DNA of 64,000 bases from Methanobacteriota archaeon (GTDB taxonomy: Archaea; Methanobacteriota; Methanobacteria; Methanobacteriales; Methanobacteriaceae). Location of the stretch: positions 372,001-436,000 of the forward strand of contig JAEYPF010000010.1 in the NCBI GenBank assembly GCA_023411115.1, written 5' to 3'. Every line of letters starts with the position of its first letter. Position 1 is the stretch's first letter. Made by a program: the position numbers and the translations under genes. Of this stretch, positions 45,436-53,817 are shown one piece after another. The notes beneath the pieces are model-generated. The model did no database searches and had not been told where the DNA came from. It saw nothing but the letters and a program-made list of their open reading frames with translations.

Positions 45436-46085
45436 TGCAATTTAAGATCTGCGGAATTACACGACTTGAAGACCTTCATTCTTGCGAAAAATATGATCCT
45501 GATTTCATTGGATTTATCAACATTGAAAGATCTAAAAGATTTCTTGATATTAAAAAAATTAGAAAACTTAGAGACTCCATGAAAAATCTCAAAAAAGCAG
45601 TGCTTGTAATTGAGCCTGAAACCACCGAAGATGCAATAAAAGCTGTAGAAAAAAGCGGCATTAATAATGTGCAGTTACATTCTTTAAAGGCTGAAGAAAT
45701 AGTTGAATTAAAAGGAATAAATGTTATTAGAGCCATTGGAATTCCTGAAAAGATTGATACTTCCAAAAGAGAAGAAATAGAAAAATTTGCAAAGGTTTGT
45801 AATTATTTAATATTTGATTCAATGGTTTCTGGAAAAAGCGGCGGCACTGGAAAGCAAATTCCATTGGAACTTGCAGTTGAAGCAGCCGAAATTGCTAAAA
45901 TAAGTAACCCTGATATTAAACTGTTTCTTGCAGGTGGCATTAATACAGAAAGGATAAAAAAGGAAGGAAAGTTAATTAGAGATATTTTCGATTATGTAGA
46001 TGTTAATTCAGGAGTTGAAGACTGTCCTGGAATTAAAAATACTTTAAAAATAATAGAATTTGTTGATACTTGTAAGGTGATTTAA
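45435..46085 (+). CDS. trpF: phosphoribosylanthranilate isomerase
   Basis: A 216-aa TIM barrel starting MQFKICGITR, with the catalytic Cys in KICGIT and a later Asp in FDSMVSG, plus FLAGGINTERI and VDVNSGVED for phosphate binding. Overlaps neighbours by one base (TAATG) on both sides. Confidence 0.95.
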   Translation: MQFKICGITRLEDLHSCEKYDPDFIGFINIERSKRFLDIKKIRKLRDSMKNLKKAVLVIEPETTEDAIKAVEKSGINNVQLHSLKAEEIVELKGINVIRAIGIPEKIDTSKREEIEKFAKVCNYLIFDSMVSGKSGGTGKQIPLELAVEAAEIAKISNPDIKLFLAGGINTERIKKEGKLIRDIFDYVDVNSGVEDCPGIKNTLKIIEFVDTCKVI

Positions 46086-47257
46086 TGATTTTAGATGGTA
46101 AATTTGGTAAGTACGGCGGGATATTCGTTCCAGAACTTCTGATTCCCGCACTTGAAGAGCTAGAAAAAGCCTTTTTAAAATATAAAGATGATAAAGGGTT
46201 CAATGCTGAACTTGAATATTATTTAAGGGAGTTTGCAGGGAGGCCAACACCACTATACTATGCCAGAAATCTTTCAGAAAAACTTGGATGTAAAATATAC
46301 CTGAAAAGAGAAGATTTACTTCATACAGGAGCTCATAAAATAAATAATACTCTTGGGCAAGGGCTTCTTGCCAAATATATGGGTAAAAAAAGGCTAATAG
46401 CTGAGACTGGGGCTGGACAGCATGGTATTGCAACTGCAACTGTAGGGGCACTACTTGAAATGCCTGTAGAAATTTACATGGGTAGTACTGATGTAGCACG
46501 TCAGCGTTTAAATGTATTTAGAATGGAAATATCTGGAGCCAAGGTAATTCCTGTAGAAAGCGGATCTAAAACTTTAAAAGATTCAATGAATGAGGCCATG
46601 CGAGACTGGATAACCAATGTGGAAAATACCCACTACCTCATTGGTTCTACTGCAGGCCCTCATCCATATCCAACTATGGTAAAGCATTTCCAGACAGTTA
46701 TTGGAAAAGAAACAAAGAAAGATATTCTTGAGAAAGAAGGCGAACTTCCAGATGCAGTAATAGCATGTGTTGGTGGCGGAAGTAACTCCCTGGGAATATT
46801 TTCTGAATTTGTGGATGATGAAGAAGTAGAACTCATAGGTGCCGAAGGTGGAGGAGATGGTCTAGAAGGTAAACACGGTGCGACTCTCACTGCAGGTACT
46901 GAAGGAATTCTTCATGGTTCTCTCTCCTTTGTACTCCAAGATGATTATGGACAGATCTCTGAAGCTCATTCTATATCTGCAGGACTGGACTATCCCGGTG
47001 TAGGACCAGAACATTCATATTTAAAGGTTACAGGACGGGCAAAATATGGCCCTATTACTGATGAAGAAGCATTCAGAGGCTTTAAATTTCTATCAGAATA
47101 TGAAGGCATTATTCCCGCACTTGAAAGTGCTCATGCTGTTGCAATGGCCGAAAAGTACGCAAAGGAAAATAAAGGGAAAACAGTTGTTGTAAATCTCTCA
47201 GGAAGGGGCGACAAAGATGTCAATATAATTGCAGACCTTATGGGGGTTGAATTATGA
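46085..47257 (+). CDS. trpB: tryptophan synthase beta chain (TrpB1 type)
   Basis: A 390-aa PLP enzyme: GGIFVPELLIPAL, PLP lysine in HTGAHKINNTLGQ, phosphate loop GGGSNSLGIF, and AETGAGQHGIATA. Short form adjoining trpA, so TrpB1. It ends LMGVEL. Its last 22 coding bases are duplicated 95 bases downstream, creating a mini-ORF between trpB and trpA. Confidence 0.97.
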   Translation: MILDGKFGKYGGIFVPELLIPALEELEKAFLKYKDDKGFNAELEYYLREFAGRPTPLYYARNLSEKLGCKIYLKREDLLHTGAHKINNTLGQGLLAKYMGKKRLIAETGAGQHGIATATVGALLEMPVEIYMGSTDVARQRLNVFRMEISGAKVIPVESGSKTLKDSMNEAMRDWITNVENTHYLIGSTAGPHPYPTMVKHFQTVIGKETKKDILEKEGELPDAVIACVGGGSNSLGIFSEFVDDEEVELIGAEGGGDGLEGKHGATLTAGTEGILHGSLSFVLQDDYGQISEAHSISAGLDYPGVGPEHSYLKVTGRAKYGPITDEEAFRGFKFLSEYEGIIPALESAHAVAMAEKYAKENKGKTVVVNLSGRGDKDVNIIADLMGVEL

Positions 47258-47356
47258 ATATTAAAAATTACAGGGATGGATTTGATAGTACAAATGGATA
47301 TGCATTAATTCCCATTTTAATTACAGAAGGCCTTATGGGGGTTGAATTATGAATAT
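47236..47356. repeat. 26-bp direct repeat spanning the trpB end and the trpA start
   Basis: Bases 47236-47261 and 47331-47356 are identical over 26 positions (CCTTATGGGGGTTGAATTAT followed by GAATAT). Each copy ends a frame with GVEL-stop and starts the next ATG in the stop (ATGA). The interval of 95 keeps the one-base frame shift of an ATGA overlap. Confidence 0.92.
47254..47352 (+). CDS. 32-aa mini-ORF coupled between trpB and trpA
   Basis: ATG 47254 overlaps the trpB stop, and the ORF ends at TGA 47352 overlapping the trpA ATG 47349. The peptide starts MNIKNYRDGFDSTNGYALIP and ends LITEGLMGVEL, the last six residues copying the TrpB end. It arose by the 26-bp duplication. The frame was kept so that ribosomes can pass from trpB to trpA. 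Function, if any, may be only to preserve coupling. Confidence 0.55.
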   Translation: MNIKNYRDGFDSTNGYALIPILITEGLMGVEL

Positions 47357-48158
47357 AGAAAGTTACGAAGAGGCATTTAAAAGGGCCAGGGCAAAAAAAG
47401 AAGGTGCATTCATCCCCTTTGTGGTTGCAGGCGACCCCAATTTTGAAACATCCCTTGAAATTGTTAAAAAATTTGTAGAAAATGGGGCTGACGCCCTTGA
47501 GATAGGTTTTCCATTCAGTGATCCTGTTGCAGACGGGCCAACAGTTCAGTTAGCTGATATAAGAGCTCTTAACGCAGGTATGAACGCTGAAAAAGGGTTT
47601 GAATTTATAAGACAGGTCCGTGAATTTACAGATATCCCCATAGGAGTCCTGACCTATTATAACTTAATTTACAAAATGGGTCTTGATAAATTTTACAAAA
47701 TGGCCAGAGATAGTGGGACAAATGCAATACTTGCAGCTGACTTACCTCCGGAAGAGGCAAATGATGCCATTGAAGCAGCAAAAAATAACAATATCCAGCA
47801 GATTTTCATGGTAGCTCAAACAACAAGCAATGAAAGGCTACAAGAGATAACTAAAATATGTTCTGGCTTTCTTTATGTTGTTGCAGTTATGGGAATCACA
47901 GGTGCAAGGGACGAACTCAAAAACAGTACTGTTGAGCTAATAGAACGTGTTAAAGGAGCATGTGATCTCCCAATAAGTGTAGGATTCGGTATTTCCAACC
48001 CAAATCAGGTTAGAGAAGTTATAAAATCAGGTGCAGATGGTGCAATTGTTGCAAGTGCCATCTTAAACATAATCACAGAAAACCTTGAAAATAAAGAGGA
48101 AATGCTCCAAAAAATTGGAGAATTCTGCAGGGAACTTAAAGAAGCTACTAAAACTTAA
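47349..48158 (+). CDS. trpA: tryptophan synthase alpha chain
   Basis: A 269-aa TIM barrel: catalytic Glu and Asp in LEIGFPFSDPVADGP, LTYYNLIYKMG, the loop VVAVMGITGAR and phosphate-binding VGFGISNPNQV and GAIVASAI. It cleaves indole-glycerol phosphate and feeds indole to TrpB. The N-terminus MNIESYEEAFKRA resembles the first residues of the preceding mini-ORF (MNIKNYRD), suggesting the mini-ORF start derives from a trpA start copy. Confidence 0.97.
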   Translation: MNIESYEEAFKRARAKKEGAFIPFVVAGDPNFETSLEIVKKFVENGADALEIGFPFSDPVADGPTVQLADIRALNAGMNAEKGFEFIRQVREFTDIPIGVLTYYNLIYKMGLDKFYKMARDSGTNAILAADLPPEEANDAIEAAKNNNIQQIFMVAQTTSNERLQEITKICSGFLYVVAVMGITGARDELKNSTVELIERVKGACDLPISVGFGISNPNQVREVIKSGADGAIVASAILNIITENLENKEEMLQKIGEFCRELKEATKT

Positions 48159-48170
48159 AAAGTGATTTTT

Positions 48171-49211
48171 ATGATGGCTGACTGTATAAAAAAGGTTACA
48201 TCCTTTGAGGATCTAAATGAACAGGAAGCATATGAATGTATGATGCATATTGTAAAAGGTAATGCAAATTATGTTCAGATGGCTTCTTTTTTAACCTCTC
48301 TTTCCATGAAGGGTGAAACAGTTGACGAAATAACTGGCTTTGTAAAGGCTATGCGTGAAGTTTGTGTACATGTTTCACCAGATATAAATGCTCCTCTTGT
48401 AGATACATGCGGTACTGGGGGAGATACATTAAAAACATTTAATATAAGTACTATTTCGGCCATAATTGCTGCATCGTGCGGCGTGGTAATAGCAAAACAT
48501 GGTAACAGGAGCATAACAAGTAAATGCGGTGGTGCTGATATACTTGAGGCTCTTGGTGTAACTATAGACAGTAATGGTGAGGAAGTAGAAAGATGCATGG
48601 AAGAGGCAGGCATAGGGTTTATGTTTGCCCCTAATTTCCATCCAGCTATGAAGCACGTTATGCCTGTAAGACAGGAACTTGCAATCAGGACAGTTTTTAA
48701 TATTTTGGGTCCGCTTACCTCACCTGCAAATGCAGATATTCAGCTTCTAGGAGTTTTTGATCCTGAATATGTGGAAGTAATGGCCAGTGTACTTAAAAAT
48801 ATAGGGGTTAAAAGAGCCATGGTGGTTCATGGATTCGATGATGAAGGAAATCCTGCAATGGACGAAATTTCAACCATTGGAAAGACCAAAGTAGCAATTC
48901 TTGACCATGGTAAAATTGATATAAAAGAAATTTATCCTGAAGACTTTGGTGTTGAAAGAACCAATAAAGAGCTGATAAAAGCATCTTCAAGCCTCAATGA
49001 AAATATGCAGATCGCAGTTGATGTACTTAAAGGTGAAGAAAGAAGTGAAACTGAAAAAGCAAGACTTGATCTATGCCTTGTAAATGCAGGAGCAATTCTT
49101 TTTATAGCCGGAATTGCAGGCAATCTTTCAGATGGCGTGAAAATCGCTCGAAAAGCAGTTTTATCAGGTGAAGCTCTCAGAAAGCTTCATGAATTTGCAG
49201 AAAATAGCTAA
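48171..49211 (+). CDS. trpD: anthranilate phosphoribosyltransferase
   Basis: A 346-aa enzyme from ATG 48171 or 48174 (the frame is open from 48162). Motifs: VDTCGTGGDTLKTFNIST (PRPP site), KHGNRSITSKCGGADILEALG and RTVFNILGPLTSPAN. Last gene of the operon, 12 bases after trpA. No terminator hairpin is obvious after it. Confidence 0.96.
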   Translation: MMADCIKKVTSFEDLNEQEAYECMMHIVKGNANYVQMASFLTSLSMKGETVDEITGFVKAMREVCVHVSPDINAPLVDTCGTGGDTLKTFNISTISAIIAASCGVVIAKHGNRSITSKCGGADILEALGVTIDSNGEEVERCMEEAGIGFMFAPNFHPAMKHVMPVRQELAIRTVFNILGPLTSPANADIQLLGVFDPEYVEVMASVLKNIGVKRAMVVHGFDDEGNPAMDEISTIGKTKVAILDHGKIDIKEIYPEDFGVERTNKELIKASSSLNENMQIAVDVLKGEERSETEKARLDLCLVNAGAILFIAGIAGNLSDGVKIARKAVLSGEALRKLHEFAENS

Positions 49212-49693
49212 TAGCAAAAAAATATGCATTAGAATCGTCTAAATTATTAATATTCACAAAATAAGCGATTTAACAAAGAATTTCAAAAAAAATATAATAA
49301 AATGAGGTAATTGATTACCATCATTGCTCCAATCTATTATATGTTACATCTTGGAATATAAATTTTTTTATAATCAAATTTTGATTTTTTAATTAATGTA
49401 TTACCTGCAATTAAAGAACCCCATCATGAATTATTGGAGTAAAATAAGCGTTTATGTGAGATAATACTACATTTAAATTCTTTTAATAACATTTAAGAAC
49501 ATAAAATAACATATTTGGCCGATTAGGCAGAAATAGATTAGTAAATATAAAGTTCAATCTTAAATTATTTCATTTGTTATAATCTTTGAGTAATCCCACT
49601 TGCTATAGCGTAATCCAATCAAACATTTTAATTTATAAGAAAGTACTACTCCATAAATAACTGATACATGCTAAATTAAAAAGAGGTTAGTAA
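49212..49693. other. 480-base AT-rich gap
   Basis: No gene, hairpin or repeat stands out. It must hold the trp operon 3' end and the promoter of the DUF4013 gene; AAGAGG at 49681-49686 is that gene's ribosome site. Confidence 0.4.
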
Positions 49694-50473
49694 ATGAACT
49701 TAGGGGAAATAGTCGGAGATGCTTTAAGGTATCCATTTTCAGATTGGAAGAAGATCTTGATTTTTGGAATTATCATAGTGTTTAGTGGCACATTACTTAA
49801 CATCGGAACGTCGTTAGGTATAAGAAATTTTGCAATACTGGGTCTTTTATTCATTATTGGAATTATAATTGGTTTCTTGGTACAAGGTTATCAGCTTAGA
49901 ATTATACAATCATCTTTGGCGGGTATGGATGAGCTTCCAAAGTTCAATAATTGGAAGGAAATGTTTATAAACGGTATTAAAGTCTTTATAACTTTTATAG
50001 TTTATATGATCCCTGCTATTTTAATTATAGCTTATGGAGCATTATCTTTCGGGCCTGATTTAATAGGTTTAATATTAAATCCATCATCGAATCCATCTGC
50101 TGCGGATTTAAATACACTTTTAAACACATTGGCCATATTTTCCGTTGCAAGTTTATATATATTAATAGTGTATCCGCTATTCGCAATGGCACTAGCAAAT
50201 ATGGCCAGCAATGACAGTAAACTCGGTGCAGCCTTCAGAATTGGTGAAATATTCAGTAAAATAGGGAGCATAGGATGGCTAAATCTTATAATATGGTATA
50301 TAATAACTGGAATTATTCTTATAATCTTAATTCTTGCAGGAACTTCTATAACTAATCCTATCTCAAAATTAACCTTACCTATTGTAGGACCAGTGTTACT
50401 TTCATTAATTGTAATGCCATACGCTTACATGTACTTTTATAGATCAATAGCGTTAATTTACAAGTCAGAATAA
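49694..50473 (+). CDS. DUF4013-like integral membrane protein
   Basis: A 259-aa protein with about six helices, beginning MNLGEIVGDALRYPFSDWKK and containing GYQLRIIQSSLAGMDELPKF; these two segments are the hallmark of archaeal DUF4013 proteins. Function unknown; the family is common in methanogens, often in several copies. Confidence 0.82.
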   Translation: MNLGEIVGDALRYPFSDWKKILIFGIIIVFSGTLLNIGTSLGIRNFAILGLLFIIGIIIGFLVQGYQLRIIQSSLAGMDELPKFNNWKEMFINGIKVFITFIVYMIPAILIIAYGALSFGPDLIGLILNPSSNPSAADLNTLLNTLAIFSVASLYILIVYPLFAMALANMASNDSKLGAAFRIGEIFSKIGSIGWLNLIIWYIITGIILIILILAGTSITNPISKLTLPIVGPVLLSLIVMPYAYMYFYRSIALIYKSE

Positions 50474-50593
50474 AAAAATCCCTTTATTTTTTGATATTTC
50501 CTTTTAACAAGGATAATTAATTGCCAAATAAAGCAAAAATCATAGATTTTCGAGTGAATTAGGGGATTTATTAAAGTAGAAATTAAAAATAAA

Positions 50594-50668
50594 TGGGCCC
50601 GCTGGGATTCGAACCCAGGGCCTCACGGTTATCAGCCGTGCGCTCTAACCAAGCTGAGCCACGGGCCC
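50594..50668 (-). tRNA. tRNA-Ile(GAU)
   Basis: On the minus strand the cloverleaf has acceptor GGGCCCG pairing with CGGGCCC, discriminator A, D-arm GGCTCAGCTTGGTTAGAGC, anticodon stem CACGG/CCGTG with loop CTGATAA (anticodon GAT), and T-arm CTGGGTTCGAATCCCAG. No intron and no encoded CCA. 75 bases. Confidence 0.97.
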
Positions 50669-50818
50669 CATTTGATTTAGAGAAATGAATTATTTCACTC
50701 GTGCAGTTTTACAAATATAAATCTGCAAACGGGTAGTTCCAAGATTTAGTCTTCATCCTATATAACCTTTGCGGAAGATGTGGATTTTTTAAGATTTTTA
50801 TTACACGATACATAGATT

Positions 50819-51376
50819 TCAGTTTATACTACCTGTGCCTAAAAGATTTCTCATTGTAGTTAAGCAATCCTCGAAATTATCATTATTCAATATAATAAAA
50901 TTACAATCTAAAATTGCAGAACATGAAGCCATTGAAATCCTTAACATGTTCATATGTTCTTTTAAACTTTTTATAGTGTCAATTATCCTTTCTTTTGTGT
51001 CTTTATGTCTTCTCTGGAGTATGTTATCCTTTGAAGACTCCACTATCACTATTATATCCGGCGATATAATTTCAATGGGTAATGAAAGAATATAACCAAT
51101 TGAAGACTGGTCAACACCGTGTAAATCTACAAGAACATTATCCATATCTTTTATTTTTAAAGCTGCTTCTTTCCAGATTCCATGCTGAGTTTCTATATCC
51201 AAACTAAACATTTCTGAATCCGTAGAAGCGAGATCTTTGCTTATAGCTATATCAAGCATAAGATCTCCATAATTTATGTAATTGTAACCTAAATCTTTAG
51301 AAACTCTTCTACAGAGAGTTGTTTTACCAACCCCAGGAACACCTGTAACAACCACAACGTTCCATGGTAATTCCAT
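50819..51376 (-). CDS. adkA: archaeal-type adenylate kinase
   Basis: A 185-aa P-loop kinase opening VVVVTGVPGVGKTTLCRRV, followed by YINYGDLMLDIA and VDLHGVDQ. The GVPGVG loop and DxHG segment fit the archaeal AdkA family rather than bacterial Adk. It equilibrates ATP, ADP and AMP. The gene ends 150 bases upstream of the tRNA. Confidence 0.85.
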   Translation of the reverse strand: MELPWNVVVVTGVPGVGKTTLCRRVSKDLGYNYINYGDLMLDIAISKDLASTDSEMFSLDIETQHGIWKEAALKIKDMDNVLVDLHGVDQSSIGYILSLPIEIISPDIIVIVESSKDNILQRRHKDTKERIIDTIKSLKEHMNMLRISMASCSAILDCNFIILNNDNFEDCLTTMRNLLGTGSIN

Positions 51377-51455
51377 TTAATTACACCATCGTCAAATATC
51401 TGTTAAGTCAAAACGGTGAGTTATTAAGGCAGTTCCTTATATAATAACTTAAAAA

Positions 51456-51749
51456 TTATTTGTTTACCATTTCAGAGATTGCATCAGCCATCATATGACC
51501 TTCAACAAGTATCTCAACCTTATCAATGCCTTCTACCTTTTCAGCTGCGAGTTTAGCATTCATAGCTATATTTGCTGCACTCATACATCCAGGGTTTGTT
51601 GGCCTAATTGTAATTTTTGCAACGGTACCTTCTTTTTCTTCTATTTCAATATTTTGAACAATTCCCATCTCAACTATGCTAATGCCCATATGAGGATCAG
51701 CTACTACTGAAACTGCATCTTTTACTTTTTCCACTAATTCATCTGCCAT
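51456..51749 (-). CDS. DUF59/MIP18-family protein, probable Fe-S cluster assembly factor
   Basis: A 97-aa protein opening with a short helix (VEKVKDAVSVVADPHMGISI), then VEMGIVQNIEI and PTNPGCMSAANIAMNAK. The DP-x(5,7)-V-x-GLV-like start and the single Cys in PGC are characteristic of the DUF59 family (SufT/MIP18 type). Its role in Fe-S protein maturation is inferred from family. Confidence 0.85.
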   Translation of the reverse strand: MADELVEKVKDAVSVVADPHMGISIVEMGIVQNIEIEEKEGTVAKITIRPTNPGCMSAANIAMNAKLAAEKVEGIDKVEILVEGHMMADAISEMVNK

Positions 51750-51926
51750 GATATCTCCTCACTATGTAAATTTAATTTTTTATGTTTATTAATAATTAAA
51801 CTTATTTTAGTTTATTTTATCCCTATCTTCAAATAAATCTGTTTTTGAATTGTAATATCTAAAAATAGGGTGTTTTTAATGTTTTTATTTATTGCATTTA
51901 TAGTTATTTATAATTTTTGCAATACC

Positions 51927-52835
51927 CTATTTTTTTCTATGCCTTACTTTCACTGCAACGCCTTTAGTGGCTTTTTCCATTTCTTCTCCACTTAAAACAG
52001 CTCTTCCAACCCCTACAACATCATCACCCTGTAAAATGACCACTTCATCGCCAGGTATTATATCAGAATCTGCTTCAGTTACTCCTGGAGAAAAAAGAGT
52101 GTTTGTTTTAAGATCGAAGTTGATTTTAACCCATTTCTTATTGATACTCTGTAAAATTTTCCCGCCTTCTAAGTTCAGAGAATAAAATCCATTATTGAAA
52201 TGCAATGTTGCTATCTGTTTTCCATCCCTGAGTATTCGTTTATCAAATCTTCCAAGGACTTTAACATCATCAGGTATCATATAATCCGCTTCTTTACTAT
52301 TAAACTGGTATCTTGAAATTGATCTAAGTTGATGTAACGTTTTAACTCTTCCTTTAACTTTAGGATGCTTTTTAACTTCTATTTTAAGGTTGTTCATTGA
52401 TTCAGCAGATGTAGTTTTACCTGTGGAAGTATAAACAGCATTATCAAGATATTCTTCACAAACCTGCCTGTACCCACCTTCAACATGAGCTATTACTTCT
52501 TTTTCGCCAATATAATCCCTAAGACATTCTCCAACAACTTTAATTTCCTCATGTGACCATTCTCCTGTAGTTGAAGTGTCATATGATTGTATTGGATATG
52601 TCTTTTCCATTTCGCGGGGGCAAACACCAAATGGAGAGGTCAATATAACCTCCTGTATGCCCTTTGTAGCTTTCATGAATATTATATGGGATCTGGATGA
52701 TGAATATGGCTTTCTCATGCTGCACGGCAAAACAACCAGTGCATCACCTAATGGTTCAAGAAGATGCATTCTTTCCCGCCACCTTACGGCTTCAGGACGA
52801 AAAAGAGATTCTTCGGTTATACATGGAACTTTCAT
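51927..52835 (-). CDS. archaeosine-synthase-like protein (DUF5591 plus PUA), short form
   Basis: A 302-aa protein. Residues ~30-150 contain VVLPCSMRKPYSSSRSHIIF, the signature I associate with the catalytic part of archaeosine synthase ArcS. The C-terminal ~80 residues form a PUA RNA-binding domain (DSDIIPGDEVVILQGDDVVG). Classical ArcS is longer, with an N-terminal TGT-like region missing here. It probably converts preQ0-modified G15 of tRNA to archaeosine or binds RNA; a second gene may supply the missing part. Confidence 0.7.
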   Translation of the reverse strand: MKVPCITEESLFRPEAVRWRERMHLLEPLGDALVVLPCSMRKPYSSSRSHIIFMKATKGIQEVILTSPFGVCPREMEKTYPIQSYDTSTTGEWSHEEIKVVGECLRDYIGEKEVIAHVEGGYRQVCEEYLDNAVYTSTGKTTSAESMNNLKIEVKKHPKVKGRVKTLHQLRSISRYQFNSKEADYMIPDDVKVLGRFDKRILRDGKQIATLHFNNGFYSLNLEGGKILQSINKKWVKINFDLKTNTLFSPGVTEADSDIIPGDEVVILQGDDVVGVGRAVLSGEEMEKATKGVAVKVRHRKK

Positions 52836-53009
52836 AATGTTTCTCCTGAAATAAGATTAAAATTTAAATTTAACTTAAAATTATCTTTATTTAATTACTA
52901 TTAAAATTTAGTATACTAAATTCTACAATTTCATAAAAAGAAAAAAAATAAACACTAAAAATATCTTTCAGTGTTTGACAACCTCTATTAGTTAATTAAA
53001 TTACTATCT

Positions 53010-53447
53010 TTAACCGTTGAAGTTGAATGAACTAACGCTTATGTTACCTGCATTATTTCTGTTGGATATAACCATGGTTGGATTAAATATATTGCCGTTA
53101 GTTACAGTATTGCTGTTAGTTGCAGTCGAAGTACTGACAGCTAAATTAGTATTTGTATTTGTTAAACTGTTGTTATTTGAGTTATCAGAAGTTTGAGTCT
53201 GAGATTGAGCTTGGTCTGGGTCCTGAGTTTGACTTGGACTTAATATTGATGAATTATCACCAATCGTTACATTTGCTGCAATTGGAGCATCAACTGGCGG
53301 ATCTACAAATGCATCAACTGTGGCAGTTGCTTCATTGTTGGCATCATTTGGATCAAAGAAGTCGTCTTGAGCGCTGACTATTGCTACACCCCCTGCTGCA
53401 AATACCATGAAGACCATTAAAATCCCCGTTATTATTTGTTTTCTAAT
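53010..53447 (-). CDS. secreted Asn/Thr/Ser-rich protein with apparent AUU start
   Basis: AGGAGGT (53454-53460) is followed after 7 bases by ATT at 53447, starting RKQIITGILMVFMVFAAGG and a signal peptide ending near VSAQ. The ATG at 53417 would lose the basic N-region, so AUU initiation is inferred. The mature protein is low-complexity (DPNDANNEATATVDAF, SQTQTSDNSNNNSLTNTNTN) and rich in N-x-S/T sites, so it is probably N-glycosylated by AglB and displayed at the surface. No family known. Confidence 0.65.
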   Translation of the reverse strand: MRKQIITGILMVFMVFAAGGVAIVSAQDDFFDPNDANNEATATVDAFVDPPVDAPIAANVTIGDNSSILSPSQTQDPDQAQSQTQTSDNSNNNSLTNTNTNLAVSTSTATNSNTVTNGNIFNPTMVISNRNNAGNISVSSFNFNG

Positions 53448-53817
53448 ATTTCTACCTCCTTATGTTCATTGATTAAAAAATAGGCTTATCAGTGCTATTT
53501 AATACGGTTAAGATCCCTAAGTGGCATCGTTAGATGAAGTAATCTATTTTAACTGTACAAACATTGTATTAAATCCTATTATGCGTACAGCTAAGCCCAT
53601 TTTTTAATAATGTTAGTATGTTATTACTTAATATATTAATATTATTATTTTTGTTAAAACAAACCTTCAAAGATTATAAATAATCATCATATATTGAATT
53701 CAGATTACATGAAATAAAAATAGGGCTAAAAATTTAATTTTAAATTATAACTGCTTTAAAAACCATAAATACATAAAATGAAGATTAAAAAAGGACCATT
53801 AAAAAAAATAAGTATAT
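53448..53817. other. 370-base non-coding gap
   Basis: Besides the ribosome site of the secreted protein I see only AT-rich sequence and TATA-like runs (near 53675-53690). No gene or strong hairpin. Confidence 0.4.
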
